A stretch of DNA of 64,000 nucleotides from Halobacteriovorax sp. DA5 (GCF_002903145.1 NZ_PPDJ01000001.1:372001-436000), one strand, 5' to 3'. Shown: positions 53,531 through 62,639, numbered from the stretch's first letter. Notes: generated by a model not told the origin, from the letters alone. A program made the numbers and translations.

Positions 53531-54925
53531 ATGAGCATCGAAGAATATAAGGTACTTACTAGATATGTAACGACCTTCGCATTTGCGTTTTTCTTATACC
53601 AAGCTTCTATAGGGGTTTATACCTCTAGAAAGTTGCTTAGTCGTAAGGTCTTCTGGCATATCGCAATGTGTTTGGGAGCAGGCTCATACGCCATCCTAAT
53701 TGCCGTCAATACTCACGTTTCAGATATTAAGCTTTCAAATTTTCTTCTACTCACTTACTGGTTCTTCGCATATTTCACTTATTATTGTTATATAAAGGCA
53801 ATTGAAGGCTTTCTTGGTCAGGATATAAAGTTATTAAAGCCGGCCAAGATTTTTTGTATAGGTCATTCTATTTTCCAAGTTATAGGAGGTTTCCTTTACC
53901 TGTTAACAGATATCGACCTTATGTTTATTCCTCGCACAACTCCTCCAGCAACTCTTTTTACTCAAGCATTAAACTTAACTATATATCCAAGCGTTTTAGT
54001 TGTTGTTGTCGGATTTTTTGGAATTATAACAATTCTTTATACGACGGTTGTGATTTGGAGTGAGTTAAATAAGAGAAAGGGCAAGGAGTATCTCTTTAAA
54101 GCAGGTATTCTTATTACTTTATTTGTATCTTGTTGGGATACATTAATTGGTACTGAAACAATTGGATATCTAGTGCCGATCTATTACCTAGGTTATGTCT
54201 TTGAATCAATGCGTTTTAATATGTACTATCAAGACTTGGCCTTTACTAAAATGTACAATCTTGAAAAAGATATGGTTAAGCTTTCTAAAGTTGCTCAATT
54301 TGGTTTTGCTTCTGCAAGTATTGCTCATGACATAAGAAATCATCTCTTTGTCTTAGGTACGACTAACGATAGACTTGAAAAAATGGTAGATAAGGAACTT
54401 TCTCCTTATACGCAAAAGCTGCGTCGTCATATTGGAAAGATCCTTGAAGTAACTGACCTTTATATGAATATTTTTAAAAAGAATTATTCATCATCGAAAG
54501 AAAAGATCTCTGTTTCCCAAATAACACAAGATGCTCTTGAACTAGTTAGTGATAAGATTGCACGTCATAGTGTAAGAGTTGAAATAGAAATGGATGATTT
54601 TGCAATTGAGGGAAATGAAACGGAACTTAGTCTTTGCTTGGTTAATCTCATTAAAAACTCTTTAGATGAGATTAAAACTACGGATTCTCCATGGATTAAG
54701 GTCGTAGCATCTTCAACTGAGCGCTTTATTAAAGTTATCGATAGTGGAAAGGGGATACCGGCCAAGGTTCAAGAAGGTATCTTTGAGTTAGGACACTCGA
54801 AGAAGAAGTGCGGAAACGGACATGGAGTCGGCCTTGCTATTACTAAGCAGATTATTGAGCGCTCGGGATATAAGCTATTTATCGATAATGATAGTGAAAA
54901 CACTACCTTCGTCATTAATTTTTAG
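53531..54925 (+). CDS. Multi-TM sensor histidine kinase, paralogue 3 of 3
   Basis: This 464-residue protein starts at ATG. It has the same N-terminal multi-TM sensor, the NTHVSD loop, and SIAHDIRNH with His266 at the identical position as its two paralogues. ATPase motifs are NLIKNSLDEI, VIDSGKGIPA and NGHGVGLAI. It is separated from paralogue 2 by a small secreted protein gene and the subtilase. The sensor regions align over 270 residues without gaps. Confidence 0.92.
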   Translation: MSIEEYKVLTRYVTTFAFAFFLYQASIGVYTSRKLLSRKVFWHIAMCLGAGSYAILIAVNTHVSDIKLSNFLLLTYWFFAYFTYYCYIKAIEGFLGQDIKLLKPAKIFCIGHSIFQVIGGFLYLLTDIDLMFIPRTTPPATLFTQALNLTIYPSVLVVVVGFFGIITILYTTVVIWSELNKRKGKEYLFKAGILITLFVSCWDTLIGTETIGYLVPIYYLGYVFESMRFNMYYQDLAFTKMYNLEKDMVKLSKVAQFGFASASIAHDIRNHLFVLGTTNDRLEKMVDKELSPYTQKLRRHIGKILEVTDLYMNIFKKNYSSSKEKISVSQITQDALELVSDKIARHSVRVEIEMDDFAIEGNETELSLCLVNLIKNSLDEIKTTDSPWIKVVASSTERFIKVIDSGKGIPAKVQEGIFELGHSKKKCGNGHGVGLAITKQIIERSGYKLFIDNDSENTTFVINF

Positions 54926-55011
54926 ATTTCGTTAAGATTCTATTAGTGTTTTATTTATTGAGATCATCATGCTAAAAGTTGGAAAACATATTTAGTATTA
55001 GGGAGCTCAAT

Positions 55012-55416
55012 ATGAAAACAATTTTTAAGTCACTCATTATGATGAGTGCAATCAGTGCGTTTGCACATTCTTCAAATTCAACATTTATCATCACTTCGGA
55101 TTCAAAGCTTGGTGCTATCATTGGTTTTAGTGATTCAAGTTTTAATTATGAAGTTAGTGATGCTGTTAGAGCACGCCAATTTTGTTTTGTGGGTGATGCA
55201 TCACAAGTATGCAGTCAAATTCATCAAGCAGCACAGGATATGAATGGGCGCTATTATCAAGGGGCACACGATCGTATTGAGATTCTTAGCTGTGAAGAAG
55301 ATTTCGCGACAGACGAATACTCAAATGATGAAATCACTGTTGAATATAATCTAAGTGATGATTATGGTTCAGATTTTAAAGTAGTGCGTTCAATTACTGA
55401 TTGTGTAACAATTTAA
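55012..55416 (+). CDS. Small exported protein after the third sensor kinase
   Basis: ATG at 55012 after GGGAG gives a 134-residue protein with a signal peptide (about 1-18, ending AFA). The mature part holds four Cys (QFCFVGDASQVCSQ, EILSCEED, TDCVTI). It has no relation I can see to the protein at 51417 beyond size, acidity and cysteine count. The upstream in-frame ATG at 54979 lacks a ribosome site. No family is recognised. Confidence 0.7.
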   Translation: MKTIFKSLIMMSAISAFAHSSNSTFIITSDSKLGAIIGFSDSSFNYEVSDAVRARQFCFVGDASQVCSQIHQAAQDMNGRYYQGAHDRIEILSCEEDFATDEYSNDEITVEYNLSDDYGSDFKVVRSITDCVTI

Positions 55417-55423
55417 TTGTTTC

Positions 55424-56740
55424 TTACTCACAGGCCTTATAGGCTTTTAGTGTTTCATGATAAGCAATTTTGTGATCAATAATTTCATTAGGGTACTCTG
55501 AAGTTCCGTACTCGGGTACCCATTTCTTTATATATTTAAAGTCAGGATCAAATTTCTTTTGCTGTGTATAGGGATTAAAAATTCTAAAATATGGAGCGGC
55601 ATCACACCCTGTTCCTGCAACCCATTGCCAATTACCATTATTAGAGGCCAGCTCAAAGTCATTCAATTTACGTGCAAAGTACTCCTCCCCCCAACGCCAG
55701 TCAATGAGAAGGTCTTTCACGAGAAAAGAGGCAGCAATCATTCGCACGCGATTATGCATGTGGCCTGTCTCATTAAGCTCTCTCATTCCTGCATCAACGA
55801 TTGGATAACCGGTTTTTCCTTCACACCATTTTTTAAATAGATTCTTGTCATTATTCCACTTAATCTGGCCGTACTTTTCTCTAAATGGCCCATCGATCAC
55901 GTGAGGGAAGTGATACATGATTTGAATGAAAAATTCTCGCCAAATTAGCTCACTAAGCCAGACTTGATTTCTCTTAAAGCCCACTTGGGCACACTTTCGA
56001 GGAGAGACTGTTCCAAAGCGTAGATGTATACCAAGCTTTGAGGTTGCATCTAGTGCTGGGATATCACGGTTTTGATCGTAGCTATCGATGATCTTACCTT
56101 TAATCGTCTTCACTTGATCCTTGGCCTTCTCATTGTAAGTAAAACCTAGCTCATTTAAACTTGGAAAGCCTTTCGCTTTAAACTTGTGAAAGTTATTAAA
56201 GAATTTATGAGTCTCAATTGTTGCAATATCTTTTGGTGCAAGTGTACTAAGCCACTTATTTTTAAAAGGTGTGTAGACAACATAAGGTTTACCATCTTCT
56301 TTTAAAATATCATTTTTTGCAAAGATACAGTGGTCTTTGTAGCGTGAGAATTTTATATCTTCACTTTTTAGAATCTTTTCAACTTTGTTATCTCTTTTTA
56401 TCGCATAAGGCTCATAGTCCTCATTTGTAAAAACTTCCTCAATAGTATAGGTTTCACATAAATCTTTGTATGCTTCTTCTGGAGTTGAGTGATATACAAG
56501 AATATCACTTCCTAGTTCAATTAGTTCTTCCTTGAGTTCTTGAATTGCATCGTGAATGAAGCTTACTCTTAGGTCATCTTCATCTTTTAACTTGGAAAGA
56601 ATATTTTTATCAAAGATAAAGATCGGTATAACTGGTTTATTAGACTGAAGGGCATAGAGTAAACCACGATTATCTCTAAGTCTTAAGTCTCTTCTAAACC
56701 AAAATATATTAACTTCTTCTTTCTTTCTCATTCTATGCAA
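55424..56740 (-). CDS. phrB: Deoxyribodipyrimidine photolyase (class I)
   Basis: This 438-residue protein has the photolyase N-domain (NIFWFRRDLRLRDNRGLLYALQ) and FAD-binding C-domain WREFFIQIMYHFPHVIDGPF, then YPIVDAGMRELNETGHMHNRVRMIAASFLVKDLLIDWRWGEEYFARKLNDFELASNNGNWQWVAG, all standard. It repairs cyclobutane pyrimidine dimers using light. The start overlaps the upstream DUF523 gene by 8 bases, as the last gene of a four-gene operon controlled by the divergent CarH/LitR-type gene. Confidence 0.95.
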   Translation of the reverse strand: MHRMRKKEEVNIFWFRRDLRLRDNRGLLYALQSNKPVIPIFIFDKNILSKLKDEDDLRVSFIHDAIQELKEELIELGSDILVYHSTPEEAYKDLCETYTIEEVFTNEDYEPYAIKRDNKVEKILKSEDIKFSRYKDHCIFAKNDILKEDGKPYVVYTPFKNKWLSTLAPKDIATIETHKFFNNFHKFKAKGFPSLNELGFTYNEKAKDQVKTIKGKIIDSYDQNRDIPALDATSKLGIHLRFGTVSPRKCAQVGFKRNQVWLSELIWREFFIQIMYHFPHVIDGPFREKYGQIKWNNDKNLFKKWCEGKTGYPIVDAGMRELNETGHMHNRVRMIAASFLVKDLLIDWRWGEEYFARKLNDFELASNNGNWQWVAGTGCDAAPYFRIFNPYTQQKKFDPDFKYIKKWVPEYGTSEYPNEIIDHKIAYHETLKAYKACE

Positions 56741-57689
56741 TATTTTTTAGAAGCTTCAAGTCTTTTGGATAAGGCCCAAAAATGTATTGATCTTGAAGGT
56801 AAGTTTTCTTGTGTGTATTCGTTAGTATGTTCAAAAAGGAATTAACTGTTAAATAGTTAGATATTCCATTCTTATAGTCTTCCATCATTTTTATGAGAAT
56901 ATCTTTCTCATGCGCTGTGAGATCTTTCTTGAAATAGCCAAAAACATGAAAACACGCATTTAGTCGATTCTTTCTTGTAGGGAGAATATCGAGTGTTTCC
57001 ATGAAGAGCTTAAAGTATTTTGAATAGACTTCACTAACATCAAGTTTTTCATGATTGGCAGCTATTCCACCTAGGAGTCTTAAGTTGTTCTGATTATGTT
57101 CCATAATAGAGTACTTATACATTTGATGAAATAGTTGTAGCTCTCTTATCGATCCATCGAGTTGTTGAAATCTTAAATGAGAGAATATTTTTTTTACAAA
57201 GTTTTCTCGTAGCTCCAGATTTTTAATTCTACCACTGTCAATAAATGGGAGAGTTGGCATCGTATCCATAATATATTGAGCATATAGTCCTGTTGATTTC
57301 GTAACGTAGTTTTCATCACTAAGGGTAATTGTTTTTACGTTGTCAGTTCCACAAGTAGGGGACTTTCTTGTAAAAATATGACCATTTATTTCCTCGTTAG
57401 CTATACGTGCATGAATATTTTGATAAACCTGATTTGCTTCTTCCGTAAGGTCTTTTTTAGTAAACTTTGATCTTAAGCGTACTTCATTAGATTGTTTATC
57501 AACTTTGAACAAATGTACTTCTTCTCGTGGAACTCCTAGACCCATTTCAAACTCAGGGCATACTGGTACAAAGTCTACAAATTTTGATAGTTCAGAGTAG
57601 ACCCAGTCTTCACGACAATGACCACCATTATAGCGAATATTCTCACCGAGCAGACAAGAGCTTATGGCAATTTTAGGACGCAAAGACAT
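56733..57689 (-). CDS. DUF523-DUF1722 fusion protein
   Basis: The ATG at 57689 after TAAGGAG is preferred to the upstream one at 57710 (318 residues). Residues 1-140 form DUF523 (SSCLLGENIRYNGGHC, VPVCPEFEMGLGVPREEVHL and a TSPTCGTDN-like SPTCGTDNVK). Residues ~150-318 form DUF1722 (YbgA). Both parts are often encoded next to photolyases. Its Cys-rich start suggests metal or redox binding, and a role in repair or cofactor supply is a guess from context. It overlaps the photolyase gene. Confidence 0.88.
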   Translation of the reverse strand: MSLRPKIAISSCLLGENIRYNGGHCREDWVYSELSKFVDFVPVCPEFEMGLGVPREEVHLFKVDKQSNEVRLRSKFTKKDLTEEANQVYQNIHARIANEEINGHIFTRKSPTCGTDNVKTITLSDENYVTKSTGLYAQYIMDTMPTLPFIDSGRIKNLELRENFVKKIFSHLRFQQLDGSIRELQLFHQMYKYSIMEHNQNNLRLLGGIAANHEKLDVSEVYSKYFKLFMETLDILPTRKNRLNACFHVFGYFKKDLTAHEKDILIKMMEDYKNGISNYLTVNSFLNILTNTHKKTYLQDQYIFGPYPKDLKLLKNIA

Positions 57690-57710
57690 TGGGTTCTCCT
57701 TATTTAGCAA

Positions 57711-58244
57711 TTAGTGCTTTGTTTTAATTAGTTTAGAAACATCAAAGTGAAGATCTTTCGCCTTGGCAATAAGCTCAAGGTAGATCTTCTCATCAAGTTC
57801 TTTTGTTCTTGAAAGAATCCACAGATACTTTCTTGAACTATCTCCAACCATAGCGTATTCGTAATTTTCGCCTAGATCTAAGATCCAATAATTTCCTGCA
57901 AAGATTGGCAGCTTAATTCCACGTAGAAAGAATTGTACCTTTAACTTAGCATTAGTTTCTTTATCAACAACCCAAGCACGGGCCTTGGCAGTTTTTAATT
58001 CTCCTGTTGGTGAACCTTGGCGACACGTATTTAAAACTTCGATATCACCATCAGAACGTAGACTGTAATTTGCTGTAACTGCAGCACAGCCTTTTTGAAA
58101 ACTCTGTTCAAAGCGAGCAATTTCATACCACTTACCAAGATAGCTTTGTAGATCAACATAATCGACAGTATCTAGTGGAAGTGACGATCCAGAGAAAGTT
58201 AGTGAACTTGATAAAATGGCAATAAGTAACATGAGCTTCTTCAT
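57711..58244 (-). CDS. blc: Bacterial lipocalin (Blc-like)
   Basis: This 177-residue protein has a signal peptide ending near FSG (about 1-19). The lipocalin motif GKWYEIARFEQSFQKGCAAVTANYSL is the family's N-terminal block, followed by LPIFAGNYWILDLGENYEYAMVGDSSRKYLWILSR. There is no lipobox Cys, so it is soluble in the periplasm rather than anchored as E. coli Blc is. It probably binds lipids or pigments. It lies in the photolyase operon. Confidence 0.92.
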   Translation of the reverse strand: MKKLMLLIAILSSSLTFSGSSLPLDTVDYVDLQSYLGKWYEIARFEQSFQKGCAAVTANYSLRSDGDIEVLNTCRQGSPTGELKTAKARAWVVDKETNAKLKVQFFLRGIKLPIFAGNYWILDLGENYEYAMVGDSSRKYLWILSRTKELDEKIYLELIAKAKDLHFDVSKLIKTKH

Positions 58245-58262
58245 TTCTTCTCCTCTTAAATT

Positions 58263-59648
58263 TTATTCAGCATGGTTATTAGTCTCACCAAAAATTTTGT
58301 ATAATTTTTGGCTACGATAGTTAAAAATTTTATTAATATCTTTTTTGACAAAGGCACCTGCGACCATACTACCTAGTTGTCCCATGGGAACCATGTAGGA
58401 AACATTATCTGTCATTAAAGTACCGTTTGCGTATACCTTAAATCCATGGGTATGAACCCATTTTTTATAAGGGCCTTTTAACTGAGTATCAGTAAATTCA
58501 TTATTTTGATCATAACTTGATATTTCTGTTTTCCACTTAAATGGCAGGCCATAAAGACTTAGTTGATAATCAATAATTGTTCCTGCTTCTATTTGTGGAG
58601 TACTTTTTCCTAGGACTTTAAAACTTAAAGAATCTGGCGTTATTGTTTCAAGATTTTTCTCGTCACTAAAGAAGCCGAAAACCTCATCTAGTGGCCTTTC
58701 TACCCATTGAACTTGTTTAAATTCTTTTTCTAAACCCACCAGATTTTGTAGCGCATCTTCCAGATTTTCAAATTTGAATGAATAGCCTTTATCTAAGAGA
58801 TTCTTTGGGTAAACGTTTTGTCCGTCTAACACTAATGTCGACATTTCTCCAAGTGCTATCTTTAAAGCAAAACCTGGAGCAGGAAGGATTGTTGGTCGTT
58901 TTAAAACTTTTCCCATTACTCTTGTAAAATTAGAATTTGAATAGGCTTTTGGAGCAACCGCATTAAATGCACTTTCTTCGAAGTCATTTTCAACAAGAAA
59001 GCGATAGATTGCCACCATATCTGCGAGATGAATCCAGCTCATCATCTGTTTCCCACTACCAAGCTTTCCTGCGACTCCTAGTTTAAATGGGATGAGCATC
59101 TTTTCAAGAGCACCGCCATTGCTTGCGAGCACTATCCCTGTTCTTACATGATTAACCAAGATATCCTTATTAGTGAGTCTCTCTGTTTCTTTTTCCCATG
59201 CAATACAAGTCTTAGCGAGAAAGTCACTTCCAAAGCCTGCTTGCTCATCTAAGACTTGATCTCCACTTCGATTGCCATAGATTCCTATCGCACTTGCGCT
59301 AATAAATTTTTTAATCGAAGTTTTATTTTCGTTTATAGTGTTGACGAGTAGTCGAGTTGATAACACTCGAGAGTTTACGATTTCTTCTTTCTGTTTTTTA
59401 GACCATCTTCTTGCACCAATATTTTCACCAGCAAGATGAATGATAGTATCTACAGAATTAAATGCGTCTTTATCGACTTCACCTTTTTGTGGATCCCAGT
59501 AAAAGCATTTGATTGGAATATTAAAAGAAGCCTGTGCCTTCTCAGGATTTCGACTCAGTACTCGAATATCTTCATGGCCATGAATGGCCAATTCATGAAT
59601 TAATTCACGGCCGATAAGCCCTGTTGCACCAGTAATTATAATTCCCAT
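58263..59648 (-). CDS. YfcH-like SDR epimerase fused to an SRPBCC domain
   Basis: ATG at 59648 after AAGGAG is the natural start; a TTG codon at 59651 precedes it. Residues 1-300 form an atypical SDR of the SDR39U1/YfcH type (IIITGATGLIGRELI, IHLAGENIGARRW, SASAIGIYGN). Residues 310-461 resemble a SRPBCC-like ligand-binding domain (QVQWVERPLDEVFGFFSDEKNLETITPDSL). Fused versions are known from other bacteria. It is first in the photolyase operon, so a photo-oxidative or lipid-related role is likely; the substrate is unknown. Confidence 0.88.
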   Translation of the reverse strand: MGIIITGATGLIGRELIHELAIHGHEDIRVLSRNPEKAQASFNIPIKCFYWDPQKGEVDKDAFNSVDTIIHLAGENIGARRWSKKQKEEIVNSRVLSTRLLVNTINENKTSIKKFISASAIGIYGNRSGDQVLDEQAGFGSDFLAKTCIAWEKETERLTNKDILVNHVRTGIVLASNGGALEKMLIPFKLGVAGKLGSGKQMMSWIHLADMVAIYRFLVENDFEESAFNAVAPKAYSNSNFTRVMGKVLKRPTILPAPGFALKIALGEMSTLVLDGQNVYPKNLLDKGYSFKFENLEDALQNLVGLEKEFKQVQWVERPLDEVFGFFSDEKNLETITPDSLSFKVLGKSTPQIEAGTIIDYQLSLYGLPFKWKTEISSYDQNNEFTDTQLKGPYKKWVHTHGFKVYANGTLMTDNVSYMVPMGQLGSMVAGAFVKKDINKIFNYRSQKLYKIFGETNNHAE

Positions 59649-59657
59649 CAATTACTC

Positions 59658-59693
59658 CTTGTATAGGTCTTGTATATATAATATAATATACAA
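59658..59693. promoter_or_regulatory. Putative CarH/LitR operator and carH promoter
   Basis: Two exact CTTGTATA copies start 11 bases apart (59658 and 59669), and the second arm pairs with ATATACAA (59686-59693) as an inverted repeat. CarH of Thermus binds 11-bp direct repeats, so the period is suggestive. A promoter TTGTAT (59659-59664), 17 bases, TATAAT (59682-59687) reads towards the regulator. The repeats cover it, implying autoregulation. The left repeat lies next to the GGAG of the divergent operon. Confidence 0.6.
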
Positions 59694-59730
59694 CAGTTAA
59701 ACACCTAATTGTAAGATATTGAGGTTAAAA

Positions 59731-60636
59731 ATGAAGCAAAATGTAGCAATTCGAATAATATCAGGTATTTGTAATGTTCAGCCTCACACAATTCGCATGT
59801 GGGAGAAGAGATACAATGCTTTTAGCCCAATTCGCGATGAGGGCGGTCAACGTTTGTATGGCCCAGAAGACTTGGCCCGCGCCAAGATGATTGCTTCACT
59901 CATTAAGTCTGGGCAAACCATCTCCAAAGTAGCGAGGCTGTCTTTAGACGAGCTTAAAGAACTTAGTATTGCTATTAGTGAATCAAGTCTCTCTGAAGAA
60001 GATAAGGTTGCTCAATCAATTGATAAGCTCTTTTCAGCATTAGCTATATACGAAATTGAAAGTGTGAGAAATGAAATAGAGTTTCTAAGGTTAAGTCTTA
60101 GTGCCCAAGACTTTATCTTCTCAGTAGTTCTACCAGTTATGCAAAAAATTGGAAGACTTGTCTTTGAAGGAAGTTACAGTGTTACTCAAGAACATATTAT
60201 TTCGACGATTATACGCGATCAAATGAGCCAGATACGTCTTCCTAATAATGATCTAAATGGACGTTATGTTCTTGCAACTCCGGAAGGAAATTTGCATGAG
60301 CTTTCAATTATGATTGCAGATATTCTATGTCGAACAAGAAGGGTTGGAACTTACTATCTAGGTGCCGCAAATCCAGCAGAGTGTCTTGCTGAAGCAATCA
60401 ATGCCCTAAACTGCAAGGGGCTCATCCTAGGTGCTGTTTCATCTGATAGCTGGGATTACTTTAAGAGTATTATTCCATATCTTCAAAAAATTGACGACAG
60501 ACTTGAGCGTCAGATTGAAGTCGTTATTGGTGGAGGCTATCCAATAGAGCTTCCTGAATTCAAAAATATTCAGCTTGTCGAGATTATTGGTGATTTCGAG
60601 ACTTTTGATAATACTTTCCTCGCAAAAGTGGCCTAA
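59731..60636 (+). CDS. CarH/LitR-type MerR regulator with B12-binding-like domain
   Basis: ATG at 59731 with GAGG 6 bases upstream gives 301 residues. The N-terminal HTH has VQPHTIRMWEKRYN, typical of CarA/LitR MerR regulators. Residues 95-170 form a four-helix bundle with a conserved Glu-His pair (VTQEHI). The C-terminal Rossmann-like half starts TPEGNLHELS. The known light receptors use a Trp in the helix bundle and an E/D-x-H-x2-G motif. Here the Trp position is Val (IGRLVFEG) and the His motif is N-L-H-E-L-S, so cobalamin binding is possible but not assured. Divergent from the photolyase operon. Confidence 0.85.
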   Translation: MKQNVAIRIISGICNVQPHTIRMWEKRYNAFSPIRDEGGQRLYGPEDLARAKMIASLIKSGQTISKVARLSLDELKELSIAISESSLSEEDKVAQSIDKLFSALAIYEIESVRNEIEFLRLSLSAQDFIFSVVLPVMQKIGRLVFEGSYSVTQEHIISTIIRDQMSQIRLPNNDLNGRYVLATPEGNLHELSIMIADILCRTRRVGTYYLGAANPAECLAEAINALNCKGLILGAVSSDSWDYFKSIIPYLQKIDDRLERQIEVVIGGGYPIELPEFKNIQLVEIIGDFETFDNTFLAKVA

Positions 60637-60705
60637 TTAACGCAATATGTTTTGTCATATTATTGTTTGATAGGTAAAACTTCCTCACTTTTATAAGGGG
60701 GAATT

Positions 60706-61047
60706 ATGAAAAACGCACTTATGATGCTAGTGGCGCTATTTATTAGCACACAAGTATTCGCAATTAATGGATCAAATGAATGTCTAAGATTTGAAAATGA
60801 TGCTGTTAAGGTTGAAGCAATTCAATTCACTGCTGATCTTTTAAATTACGATTCTGTAGAAGCTTTTTGTACAGCTGATCGTCTATGGGATTTAGAGGTT
60901 AGTCATGCACCTAATTTCTGGCCAGTAGGTGAGGAAGAGGATCACCATGTTAAGTTAATGCTACACTATGAATACCATAGCTGTACTATCTACTATAACC
61001 AAACTCAAAAGAAGTTAAGTCGTCAGCGTTGTTACAATACTTGGTAA
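60706..61047 (+). CDS. Small exported protein
   Basis: This 113-residue protein has a signal peptide (1-19, ending VFA). The mature part carries four Cys (NECLRF, AFCTAD, HSCTIYY, QRCYNTW) and is rich in aromatic and acidic residues. AAGGGGG sits before the ATG. No family is recognised. A strong terminator follows. Confidence 0.72.
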   Translation: MKNALMMLVALFISTQVFAINGSNECLRFENDAVKVEAIQFTADLLNYDSVEAFCTADRLWDLEVSHAPNFWPVGEEEDHHVKLMLHYEYHSCTIYYNQTQKKLSRQRCYNTW

Positions 61048-61073
61048 TCTAGACTATATATTTTCATATATTT

Positions 61074-61099
61074 AAGGCCCACGATTGTGGGCCTTTTTT
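61074..61099 (+). terminator. Terminator after small exported protein
   Basis: AAGGCCCAC, GATT, GTGGGCCTT is a 9-bp stem directly followed by a T-run, between the stop at 61047 and the HExxH protein start at 61137. Confidence 0.93.
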
Positions 61100-61136
61100 G
61101 TCATTTTTTTCATGATTCTTCCGATAAATAAATATC

Positions 61137-62639
61137 ATGATGAAATCGCATTCTAAAATACTTTCAATTATAATCTTGGCCTTCTTTAGTCTTCTGGCCA
61201 AGGCCGAAGAAAAACAAGTCTTTGAGTTTGATGATAATAAAGATGGAAAGATTGATAATATTTTTCGCTACCAAAGTCAGCGACTTGTTGAGCATCTGAA
61301 TGATCGTAATTACGATGGAAAATTTGATTATCAGATGAAAGTTGTTGGAAATCTAACGACGATTGAATCTGATAATAACTTCGATTTAAAATTTGATCGA
61401 ATTGAAATCATTGAGAAACTCGAGAAAGAATCGATTTATAAACTTTACCGTATTGAAAACGATAAGCGTCTTTTGGTTATTGAAAAAAGAATTCAAAATA
61501 TTCAGCATAGCGAAGCGATAAATACGTGCTCATATGAGAGCTTTTTAAAATCCATCAACTCGCTTGATGATTTGATTTCTGATTTTGATCCAATTCTACT
61601 AAAGCTTAATAATGGTTTTTATGAATTTACACCCGGAGTACAAATACATAAGAGCTGTTTAGAAAACTTTGGTGATGATAATTTTGAAACTCTTATGAGA
61701 AACTCTCTTGATAAAGGAATGAGTTGTCTGTCAGAGCTTGGAACAAATAATAAAGAGACTGGAGCAAAAGCTGAGATCGCCAATATTATCAATCTCTTAA
61801 ATATTCAATTAAGTGGTAAAGTAAAGCCGACATCAGTTATATGTCATCAAAATGATTATTCTTGGCAAGGAACAATTGCTAACGCATCTGTTGGTAACAA
61901 CAAATTGAAAAACTTAGGGGTGGATGGCCCATATGTCTCACTTAATCCAAAAATGAAGTCAGGGTTTTTAAACTCAATTAAAAATGGTCCACCTAGAGAT
62001 GAGCTTGAAGGAATTGTATTTCATGAGCTTCTACATAATTTAGGATATCGACATGGCCATGGAATTGATGTGAGTTATGGTTGTGAAGTTTGTTGTTTCT
62101 CTGATAAGAAATCTGCAAAAGTAGCGGCCTGTAATATCTGTCTTGGGGGTTATGATCCAAAAAATGAGATTGATCCAAACTATTTAAGAGATATGGCAAC
62201 GCTATCAAGTGAAACGGGATTAGTAAGTGCAGAACTCTTTATTTATAAGAATATTAGTCGAATTCCTGTGAATCAAAAAAATATTGATTCTATCTTTCTT
62301 GGGCTGGCCACACGTGGTGCTGGTGTAATGCAAGAGTTTATGAAGCAAATGAAAGATCGAGGTCTTAAAGTGTCTCAAGATAGTGGCCGAATTAAGAAGC
62401 TAGTTAAAGAAGCGAATAATTATCGACCAGTTAATAACTTCATTGCTGAAGTGAATAAAGCATACGCTACAGCTATAATTACTGCTTATGTTGATAAAAA
62501 AGCCTTCTCAGCAAAGTTTAAGCTCTCTAAGAAGATAAAATCGCAAGATTTAAGAGATATTGCAGATCGAAATGAAAGGGATTCAGATGCCTCGGCCAAG
62601 CTTGCTAGAGGAATCGAGATGATCGAAGAGCTCTTTTAA
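61137..62639 (+). CDS. Exported HExxH metallopeptidase-like protein with Ca-loop repeats
   Basis: This 500-residue protein has a signal peptide (1-23). Residues 25-90 show three consecutive Asp-rich loops (FDDNKDGKIDNIF, DRNYDGKFDYQM, DNNFDLKFDRIE) resembling EF-hand-type calcium sites. A zincin motif HELLHNLGYRHGH follows at about 297-309 (HELLH, with a third His in range). Then comes a Cys cluster CEVCCFSDKKSAKVAACNIC that could be a metal or disulfide knot. A secreted calcium-dependent protease is likely; substrates are unknown. Confidence 0.8.
   Translation: MMKSHSKILSIIILAFFSLLAKAEEKQVFEFDDNKDGKIDNIFRYQSQRLVEHLNDRNYDGKFDYQMKVVGNLTTIESDNNFDLKFDRIEIIEKLEKESIYKLYRIENDKRLLVIEKRIQNIQHSEAINTCSYESFLKSINSLDDLISDFDPILLKLNNGFYEFTPGVQIHKSCLENFGDDNFETLMRNSLDKGMSCLSELGTNNKETGAKAEIANIINLLNIQLSGKVKPTSVICHQNDYSWQGTIANASVGNNKLKNLGVDGPYVSLNPKMKSGFLNSIKNGPPRDELEGIVFHELLHNLGYRHGHGIDVSYGCEVCCFSDKKSAKVAACNICLGGYDPKNEIDPNYLRDMATLSSETGLVSAELFIYKNISRIPVNQKNIDSIFLGLATRGAGVMQEFMKQMKDRGLKVSQDSGRIKKLVKEANNYRPVNNFIAEVNKAYATAIITAYVDKKAFSAKFKLSKKIKSQDLRDIADRNERDSDASAKLARGIEMIEELF

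Noticed and set aside
55500..55530. CTCGGGTACC in the photolyase gene as another repeat copy
   Set aside because: Only the short GGGTACC core matches; flanks differ and it encodes conserved photolyase residues.
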